A DNA stretch of 64,000 nucleotides, from contig CM067450.1 of the NCBI GenBank assembly GCA_034508935.3, positions 4,729,756-4,793,755 of the forward strand. Reading direction: 5' to 3'. The stretch comes from Berghia stephanieae (Eukaryota; Mollusca; Gastropoda; Nudibranchia; Aeolidiidae). The notes under the pieces were generated by a model that was not told the DNA's origin, ran no database searches, and saw only the letters and a program-made list of their open reading frames with translations. This document shows positions 46,734 to 64,000 of this stretch, piece by piece. Both the position numbers and the translations under genes were made by a program. The first letter of the stretch is position 1. Each line of letters opens with the position of its first letter.

Positions 46734-46772
<39 letters not shown>

Positions 46773-46784
46773 GGGGTAAGAGAA

Positions 46785-46845
<61 letters not shown>
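46734..46845. repeat. (GA)n microsatellite, interrupted
   Basis: Two (GA)n blocks separated by GCGGGGGTAAGAGAAAGAGA-like sequence. Confidence 0.97.
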
Positions 46846-46847
<2 letters not shown>

Positions 46848-47182
46848 TCTGGCCCTTCTCCAAGGAGATCGCTATTCAATGTGGTAGTTAAATAGGAAAA
46901 TGTCTGATGGATGCACACACACATAACAATAATATTGCAATGTTATCACTGGGTGTTATACTGTGTGAACGGAGTGCACAATCAAGTGGACTAATTCAAT
47001 CAGGTTTGATGATGTTGAGTATCTTATCAAAGCATTAATATGAAAAAAATAGTGTTATTATTATTGTTATAATCATTATTATCATAATTACTGTTGTTAC
47101 TTTTACTATATAAAGCACTTGTATTGCGCATAATCATAACTAGGTCATGCTCTATGTGCAATGTAATGTGGATTGTAGTTTG

Positions 47183-47713
47183 TTTGTTAGTTTGTGTTTA
47201 AGGGTTTTACGGCGCTTGCAACACATTTAGGTTATATCAGCGCCAGTAAAAAGGAAGAAAATGGGATAGTAAAAAGTTCTAGAACTACAAATAAAGCACC
47301 CAAGGAAAAGTAAGACATAGGGGAACTGGGAGCAAATAGGGATCAGATGTAGATTCCAAGAGCACACTATCAACGTACTTAGTTTGAGACCACCTACAAG
47401 TCTCAACCGGACACAAGCACAAAATCCAACAAAGAGGAACACACTCAAATGCTTACATTATACAGTTAAAATAACAAATATAATAATACATAACAGAGAG
47501 ATGATTTACAAGGAAAAAAATATCATCTCCCAAAACAATAACTATGCATTTGACTGTTTACCTCCCAGCCAGGACTCCGGCCAGTGCCAGGACAAAACCA
47601 AGTAATCACATTCCAAGACAAAAGACAGAAAGCATGTTGGAAAACAGATATAAGGGGATAGAAGACACAGCATGTACCCCCCTGCCCGCTATGGGAGGTA
47701 GGAACCCCACCCA
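47183..47713 (+). repeat. R540 full-length copy
   Basis: From TTTGTTAGTTTGTGTTTAAG and GGGTTTTACGGCGCTTGCAA to GGGAGGTAGGAACCCCACCC A. Target duplication GTGGATTGTAGTTTG at 47168-47182 and 47714-47728, 15 bp and perfect. The best-defined insertion of the family here. Confidence 0.95.
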
Positions 47714-48062
47714 GTGGATTGTAGTTTGAATTGGTCCGAAATGACATTCTTTAATAAAACATACATAAAAAGTTTATTTTAAATCACTTTGAAAGGATAG
47801 AAAAATTGTTTACAAAGAAAGGAAAATAGCAAAATTTAAAAAAAAAAGAAAAGAAAAAGAAAATACGAAAGAAGAAAAAAAGCTGTATGGAGCATAAATA
47901 GCAAAACATATTCCATGAAAAACAGCAGTATAATAACATACCCGTTTTCCCCCGAAAAAAAATGTATAAAATTAAAACATTGTAAATAACAAGTTGTAAA
48001 TATTATTTTTTAATTCATAAACTTTTGTAAAAAATAATACATTTTAGTTTCAAATTGTACCC

Positions 48063-48318
48063 ATTTCATGGCGTACTAGTAGGGCTATGACCCATTTCAT
48101 GGCGTACTAGTAGGGCTATGACCCATTTCATGGCGTACTAGTAGGGCTATGACCCATTTCATGGCGTACTAGTAGGGCAATGACCCATTTCATGGCGTAC
48201 TAGTAGGGCTATGACCCATTTCATGGCGTACTAGTAGGGCTATGACCCATTTCATGGCGTGCTAGTAGGGCTATGACCCATTTCATGGCATACTAGTAGG
48301 GCTATGACCCATTTCAAA
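48063..48318. repeat. 31-bp minisatellite
   Basis: About eight nearly identical tandem units of 31 bp containing GACCCATTTCATGGCGTACT and AGTAGGGCTAT. High identity suggests recent expansion. Confidence 0.96.
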
Positions 48319-48689
48319 TCTGATAATGCTCAAGATTTATTTCAAAAGACTAAGGCGTGCTGGAGAAAAAAGATTTATTTTTTTTCATAACACCTTTATT
48401 AACCCAAACAATTTTTAAAACAGTTTAAACGGTGTGGTATATCACAATATTGATATCAATCAAATCTCTATTTATATTAGATGAAACTCATTTTATATGG
48501 CTCTGCAATATCAATAATTCATGTCTAAATCAAAAGTCTGGTCTGGTAACCGTCTTTGAAAATAAAACTCTGGGGTGTAATACTGTGATATCAGCTGATA
48601 AAAATATTTTATTGTTGGGAAGACACTCTGTGAGATCTAAAAATGGGCTTAGAGAAGTTTTAGATTTTATTTTTAGGGATTTATGTTCC

Positions 48690-49335
48690 AGGTGACACTT
48701 AATGGTCATTTGAGTGCCAGAAAAAAGGGCGATTATGGCATAAAATTAAAAAGGGGGAACAGAAGTCGGTGATAGAAGAAATGTACCTCTGCATTTAGTC
48801 TGAGCTATAAATCATGGCCTCTCCTGGATCTTTACCCAAACATGAAAATATATACCTATGTACTATTACTATTATTATCTAATACTTGTATATAATACTT
48901 AACACATACAATACAAGATCTGATTCACATATAATATATAGATAATATGCGCTTGGCTAAGAAGCTCACAACATTGCCATCCGGAAGTATAACGGACTAA
49001 CACACAAAACTATGTGTAACCATGAAGATCTAAAGTCTGGTTAATATAGTTTAGGGAGAATTACTCATAAACGTGGGTGGCAAAAAACAATAACAAAGAC
49101 CTGAGTAACGTCATATTCATTCTATCTATATCATATATAGACATTAGACACAAAACCAAGAGATGATTCAAAAGGGGAAAAAAATAACTTCTTATAAAAA
49201 CAGTGCATGATAACAGTGGCCATCCTTCGATGATATGCTGTGATGGCCAACCCAGGATTTTCTACCGTCCTTTGTGTACAAAAGTACTCTGTCCATCTTG
49301 ATAGCAAGAGACCACGCACAATAGTTTTGTCCAAC
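48690..49335 (+). repeat. Ancient R540-like relic
   Basis: R540 landmarks appear in order but diverged: TTAATGGTCATTTGAGTGCC AG, TTTAGTCTGAGCTATAAATC, GGATCTTTACCCAAACATG, CCAAGAGATGATTCAAAAGG GG. No clear ends or duplication. It is either an old subfamily or a relative. Confidence 0.5.
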
Positions 49336-49339
49336 AATG

Positions 49340-51115
49340 CACTACACAGGAGATGGTCACTGTAAATCTTGCTTCACTTTCAGCAAAAAAGAAATAAAAC
49401 AAAAAAAAAAAGGTAAAACAAAAATCCAGGCAAAACTATTTTATCTCAGTACCAGAAAAATGGCAGCGTATATGATGTAGTCTCAGCGTAAAAACTCTGC
49501 AGTTATTTGAAACAGCAAAGTTTGTGTTATTTCGCTGGAGGCGTAAAATCAATAATTTGAATATGATTTATTACAATACGCAAGTGTTAGATGTTTTTGA
49601 TCAGGCACCTAGAACCATTATCAACTATAAATAGGCATAGTTTTAAAAGAAATCAATCTATAGATTATAATCATAATAATTAGAATACTCAAAGGCAATC
49701 CATAAATTGATGCCAAAATGGAGAGAGAACATTTTCTACTTTTGGAGGTAGATTTAAACAAAATACTATTGGGTTAGGGTTTGAGCCTGTGGATAATAAT
49801 GCTCCTACAACCAGTGATTTATTTACTTTATTTAGAATGAATTGGGATAATCCAATAATAGTTACATGGTGTTGTAAATATGATATTAATCCTAACAATA
49901 AACAGTCCTTGCAAAAACAACCACGGCTCAGCAGACTTGAGGTCTTCTCGTGATTGTAAGGACTGATAGTTAAGGATAGGCCTGGCTAACCAAAAAAGTA
50001 GACTTGCCACATACCACGAAACAAAAAATCTATACATTTTTTTAGGAAAAATCAAATTTCAAGATCACCCTCATCTCCATTAATCAAATGATTTAGATAT
50101 AATGCCATTTAGTTTAATGAATTATTACAATAATACTACTACTAATCTTCATTTGAATTTGGTTGAAAAGATCTGAATTTCTCCCAATAATCCAAATGTG
50201 ACTACAAAAATATATGTAACCTACAGACCAACTGAATCTGTATACATGACAAGCAAGGAAATGCCCAACAGGTAGTGGCAATAATATAAAAATCCAGCCT
50301 TTTAATGAATTTGTCGATCAATATAACAAAAATTATTAAACAGCCAAAATTTAAAGTGAGATCTACAATACATGCAATGAGAAGAAAGTGAAAGAGCTTT
50401 CCTTACAATTCTCTGCAGCAAAAATTCCCCAGCCTTACCCAATCCCCCTGGTAAATTATCTTATTCAGATTATCTAATCAAACATTACAATAAAATACAT
50501 TTCAAACTCTCCATTCTTTAATTTAAGGCAAAAACAATCACAGTGAGTTAAAGTAGATAACAATCAAGAAACAATCATCATCACAATAAAAATAAAACAA
50601 GAATAACTTTTCATTTATAATAAAGAAAATAAAATCTTAAACTTGGATAATCTTTTCTTACATAACCATCCATTGCTCGTCTTGTTATTAACATAATGAT
50701 CATGTTTACACTAACATTTCTTTTTCCAAAATATTGAAATGACCTTTAAACTCTCTCATGTTCCTGTCAAACAATTTCGTTCTCTTTTCATTCACATTGA
50801 ACACTATAGAGCTAAGAGTCAAAGATTTCATTTTAGTCTTATTCAACATATACAAAGTCATATATATAGATTACTTAACAAACAAACAAAAAAAACAACT
50901 GACTATTGCCTATAAATACAAGAGAATAAATGGGGTCTTTTGATTCATTCACAAAACTACCATTAATGGACTTTGTGTGTGACATATCAAAGATAAATTG
51001 TAAAAATGGTTTTGCTATGACAGTAATAAATAGAAACCAAACATTTGAGTATCATAGGTACTAACTCTTAAGTTAAATGGCATGTTATTTTATTGTAGAA
51101 CAATCAATAATATGT
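49340..51115. other. Intergenic, no gene seen
   Basis: AT-rich DNA with short open frames only. No recognisable repeat family, protein similarity or splice-supported exon. Confidence 0.5.
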
Positions 51116-51129
51116 AGGAATTTAAACAG

Positions 51130-51225
51130 GTTGGTACTTAGTTTGAGATCACCTAAATGTCTCATCCAGACACAAGCACAGGTCCCCACTAAGAGAAATA
51201 CACTCAAATGTTTACAAATCATATA

Positions 51226-51272
<47 letters not shown>

Positions 51273-51512
51273 CAAAAAATAATACAGTGCATAACAGAGA
51301 GATGATTTACAAGGAAAAATATCAACTCCCAAAACTTGAACTATGCAATTGACTGTTTCCCTCCCAGCCAGAGTATCCGGTCACGACCAAGACAAAACCA
51401 AGTAATCTCATTCCAATACAAAGACAGAAAGCATGTTGGAGAACAGATATAGGAGGAGAGAAGACACAGTATGTACCTCCCTGCCCATTATGGGAGGTAA
51501 GGAACGCCATCA
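51130..51512 (+). repeat. R540 copy, truncated at its T-rich end
   Basis: Starts inside the body at GTTGGTACTTAGTTTGAGAT, lacking about 150 bp of the T-rich end, yet is flanked by a perfect 14-bp duplication AGGAATTTAAACAG (51116-51129, 51513-51526). A (AT)n expansion at 51226-51270 lies inside it. Confidence 0.9.
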
Positions 51513-51539
51513 AGGAATTTAAACAGAACTAACACTAAC

Positions 51540-54030
51540 AGTACATCATTGAAACATTGAAAGTAGTTGAAATCCTCCATGAACTTCCCCTCACCAACAT
51601 CCCCTTTTAAATCTGACATCACAAGTACAATTCCATTGCTTACATTTTAAGATAGATTAACACACATGAATAAAAATTAGTTTAAATATGACAATAACAC
51701 TCACAGAGAATGACATGACAGACTATGACATTTATCTATTCATTTATCTCTTATTTATTTATTTATTTATTTATTTATTTTGCGATTTAAAACAACAAAT
51801 CAGATCATTAGAGAAAAATAAAACAGGAAAAGAAAGCAAAAAAATACTTTCCAAATTGGGAGCATAAACACCTGTGATGGATTGCTGTGTTTCAACCAAC
51901 CATCTTTCAGCTGTTATTAAAAACAAAACATTTCGTAAATAATCAAATCCCTTCACATCAAATGGGAGAAAAAGAACAAAGCGTATAATTTACAACTGCC
52001 TGAGTAAAATAATAATGTATTGATATAAATAAGCAAGGCATCAAAATTGATTTTTAAACCCTGAAAACATGATGCATATCAAAGCAGTATTATATAATTC
52101 TTCAAGACATTATCATCAAATTGCGCAGGAGTAGAATCTAGAAATATTCTACATTTCTCTTAGAGGTAAGTATTAACTATTAATTTGAAGACTTCTCATT
52201 ATTTTTTTTTTTTGTTTAAACAAATGATAAAAATTAAAAAAAAAATACATTGTAAATAAATAATGTGATACTGAATGAATTAATGAGCGTAATGAGCAAT
52301 TCAACAAGTCATGAAGTTAACTCAGTCCAAAATAATATATCAGCCAAATGATGGCGTCCAATCTGGTATCACGTCAGGATGAGGAAGATGCCAAAAATTA
52401 AAGATGAGGCCAAATAATCAGAAATATCAAACATTTTAATTTTATGCAGTTTATGAAGATGATTAACCCTCACGTTGCTCACTTTGGATAACGCGGGTGA
52501 TTCCTGTTGACATCAGACATCTTGATTACACCTTCATGGTATGCCTTGGCAACAGGATCTAATTGTGCGTAAAGGGCGTGATATCTTTTATTTAAAAAAA
52601 AAAATTAGTCTCAATAATGAAAAAAAATTTAACCCAATTTTCATATTTTTTAGTTCCAATGTTTCGCATCAAGTCCATTCCAACGTAATACCAGTTTGAG
52701 GTGGTAGGACACAAATAATCTAAGATGACAGCATAAAATGTAGCAGGAGAGGTAGTAAAGGTTGACAACATGTTGTCCCCTTGATACCAAGGCAAATCTC
52801 CATATTCCGATAATATAATCTTTAACATAATATAAATATTATATAATATAATAAATTGTTACAAAAATAATATTAATTTATAAACAAATTTACATCAATT
52901 TTAAAACCTAATAATTTCCATTTTTCTGTATAAAAGAATATCCATTACATAGAATACAAATTAAAAGAAACGAAACACAAATTTATAAAATAAATTATTC
53001 AGTGGTTTTAAAATCATTCAAATAAATGATGAAAATTAAATAGACAAATGTAGACTTTAACTAAAATGTAGACTTTAGAATGGACCCACGGTATACAAGA
53101 CAGAAAACAGGAAATGACCGCATCATCTACAAATGGCACGTTAGAGTGATCTTTCTTTCTGTGACCAGTAAATAAATTTTAGTCTTCCGTAGAATTTGAA
53201 AATCTTTGAAGTTGTGACAACAACTTGTTTGTACTCTAATAAGAAAACAAGCAAGAAATAGATTATAAGTAGCTATCTCAAAATATGTCAAAAGAAAACG
53301 TATCTATGCTTAGCTTGTAATACAAGACATGAGGTCTAAAAGACACTTCTATGATTATTTTTTTTCACAGAAACAACACTGTTACCTTTTGGTCAAATTA
53401 GCTGAGGCAAAACAGTCTGTTCATTGAGGAGTAAAAGGCTTCCAAATCAAGTAATCAAGCAAATAATTGTGAATGACTCCAAATTTACTTACTGTTCACA
53501 GAAATTCAATGCCTCATCGGGTTTGACAAAAACATCAATAATGATGATAAGTAATAAGATTAAGTGTGTACTTGAATAAAAGCAAAATTTAAAAAATATC
53601 TTAAAATACACATTTTTATGCGATGCTGCAACAAACAATAGTTTAAATTGTTTTCTACCTAAAAGACAAAATTTGTTAAAATTAAATAGATTATGACCAC
53701 TTAACCTTGATGAACCGAATAAATATCAAAAGTTGTAGGGGAAAGGGAGGCGATCAAAGTATTTTAAAAAATAAAGAAGAAAAGTGAAAATGGAAAGATT
53801 CAATGTTAGGCTCAGAGTCCAATCAAACCTGCCTGTGTATTTTTAACTATACCAAAAAAAAAAAAAAAAAAAAAAAAGAATAGAAAAAGAGGGGGAAAAT
53901 TTATTCATAAGTAATAAGCATAAAATGATGAGGTTGATGTTGAAATTTGTAAATGAATGTATCGAGATTACAAACCATATATTATGATAACGAAAATGTG
54001 AAGATGAAAAGGCTTCGGATGGAAAAAATA
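51540..54030. other. Intergenic DNA with a SINE fragment
   Basis: No gene seen. (TTTA)n lies near 51750-51780. 52463-52585 (TTGCTCACTTTGGATAACGC, GGGTGATTCCTGTTGACATC) is a 5'-truncated copy of the SINE at 61688-61915. 53854-53878 is a poly(A) run. The rest shows nothing recognisable. Confidence 0.55.
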
Positions 54031-54039
54031 CAAATAATA

Positions 54040-54263
54040 GACATTTCGGGTATAAACCCTTGATCAGAAAATAATAAGCAAAGGAATGTTGAACACAAAT
54101 AAAATAGAATATAGTGAGAATTGTCGTTTGTTGTATTCTCCTCACTGGTTGGAAAATGAATTCATTCTCCAACCACTGAGGAGAACACAAACGACAATTC
54201 TCTTAAGTTTTGTTTTGTTTTATTTGTTTTCAACGTACGACGGGTTTGTACCCAAAACATCCA
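54040..54263. mobile_element. Foldback element, about 224 bp
   Basis: Inner arms 54116-54158 and 54163-54202 (GAGAATTGTCGTTTGTTGTA against ACACAAACGACAATTCTC) and outer arms (GGGTATAAACCC near 54048, GGGTTTGTACCC near 54242) form a long imperfect hairpin. It lies about 570 bp 3' of the rhomboid stop codon. Confidence 0.8.
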
Positions 54264-54441
54264 TTGTTTGAACAACTGTTTCCGTCCAAAGCCTTTCCAT
54301 TTTCACCTTAGAGAATTTTTTCGCTCCCAGGTTTCAGGCAGTCCCCGCTGCTCTAAACGTATGACATAATTACATAAGCACGTACATATTATGTAAGCAT
54401 TTTCAGATGATTTTGCATGGAAAGCATATATACAAATGTAT

Positions 54442-54447
54442 TTTATT
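54442..54447 (-). terminator. Possible polyadenylation signal of the rhomboid gene
   Basis: AATAAA on the minus strand about 380 bp downstream of the rhomboid stop codon. It is the first good hexamer I noticed there. No transcript evidence; positional support only. Confidence 0.3.
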
Positions 54448-54828
54448 ACTATACGTGACCCTTCATCTCAAAATGGTATTAAGTCAGGATGGACCAGATT
54501 CTAAAAAGTTAAATTATAGTTAAACTGGTCAAAAATATGAAACATTGGTATTTAGCACAGTAAAATATGATACTCCTTCTCCTCTATAAAGCATATATAC
54601 TCAACTTAAGCATGATATTTCTGGCTACAAATTCCATTTTCAGCATCTTAATCATCCCGACTTAATACCGTTTCGAGGCGAGGGGTCATATATAAAGCAA
54701 GACAATCCAAGTTCAGAGAGCCTGTTTGTGATTGTAAATGTAAAGTATCTATCTAATCCAAAACTTTGCGAAGGCACAATCTCAAATCTCATTATTCCTT
54801 CTAGATCGTCTTTTTCTCCTCCTTCTAT

Positions 54829-63653
<8,825 letters not shown>

Positions 63654-63744
63654 CTGAAAAAGGATCAAATAAATAAACAAACGAGTAAATATCATTTTTT
63701 TATTGTGTTTTTGTAGTCCTTTAGAGCCTAGGCTACTCAATGTC

Positions 63745-63985
63745 GTGTTTGCAAGGTAAGTAGTCCTTCAGAACCATTAGGCTCATGGAGCCGAAGTTCA
63801 TCCCGCTTTCTATAGCGTAAAAATGGACAATAGCAATTGCTTGCTATCCTTTGGATAGGACGCTAGTCTATCGCAAAGTACTTTCCACCAGATCTAACAG
63901 ACCCAGCTACCCTATCACGACTCGATAGACAGGCGGGTCAGATAAAATTTCAACTGCACCTGGGATTTTTATCCCTTAGCGTCGT
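63745..63985 (-). repeat. SINE S2 copy, inverted, near the window edge
   Basis: Plus-strand text ATTGCTTGCTATCCTTTGGA, GACGCTAGTCTATCGCAAAG and AGATCTAACAGACCCAGCTA is the reverse complement of the S2 body seen at 1742-1960. In the rhomboid intron upstream of exon 63498-63653. Confidence 0.8.
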
Positions 63986-64000
63986 AAATACAATTCAAAA

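Noticed and set aside
48432-48695. 87-residue frame
   Set aside because: No recognised domain, no splice support and typical chance composition for AT-rich DNA.

Overview
The window is animal nuclear DNA: AT-rich, intron-rich and packed with SINEs, LINEs, foldback elements, microsatellites and minisatellites. The repeat style (tRNA-derived SINEs with L2-type tails, a nimbus/I-like LINE, CR1/L2-like LINEs, hAT, piggyBac and TA-target elements, a Ty3/gypsy LTR element) suggests a marine invertebrate, perhaps a mollusc or another lophotrochozoan. The sequence does not fix the species.

Three host genes can be read, all on the minus strand. (1) Syntaxin-6 (492-7538) is complete: eight coding exons, every intron with GT-AG ends and matching phases, 244 residues. 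(2) A C2H2 zinc-finger gene (17018-22948, possibly with a first exon at 41256-41278) has an acidic N-terminal region full of SUMO-consensus motifs, followed by 20 tandem fingers in one exon. (3) A rhomboid-related intramembrane protease with an EF-hand (54829-63653) has eight coding exons in the window and continues past the right edge. I found no real tRNA or rRNA gene; every tRNA-like or 5S-like stretch sits in, or looks like, a SINE.

The space between the genes is mostly mobile DNA. A roughly 530-bp family, called R540 here, has nine clear copies or fragments plus two degenerate ones, all in the same orientation, several with 9-15 bp target-site duplications. At 25.2-33.1 kb there is a stack of four elements: a CR1/L2-like LINE split by a Ty3/gypsy LTR retrotransposon (5-bp duplication TCAAG), whose 5' LTR is split again by an internally deleted hAT element (8-bp duplication) and a TA-target MITE. 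A second LINE of I/nimbus type lies at 34.8-36.6 kb. Between 43.8 and 46.6 kb four inverted-repeat elements cluster, including a CpG-rich 269-bp near-perfect palindrome carrying CRE, NRF1-like and YY1-like motifs. A piggyBac-type element with TTAA ends sits in the last rhomboid intron beside a LINE relic.

The three genes show no functional linkage: one acts in endosome/trans-Golgi membrane fusion, one is probably a transcription regulator, and one is a membrane protease. They share only orientation. I saw no CRISPR array, operon or microbial-type system.
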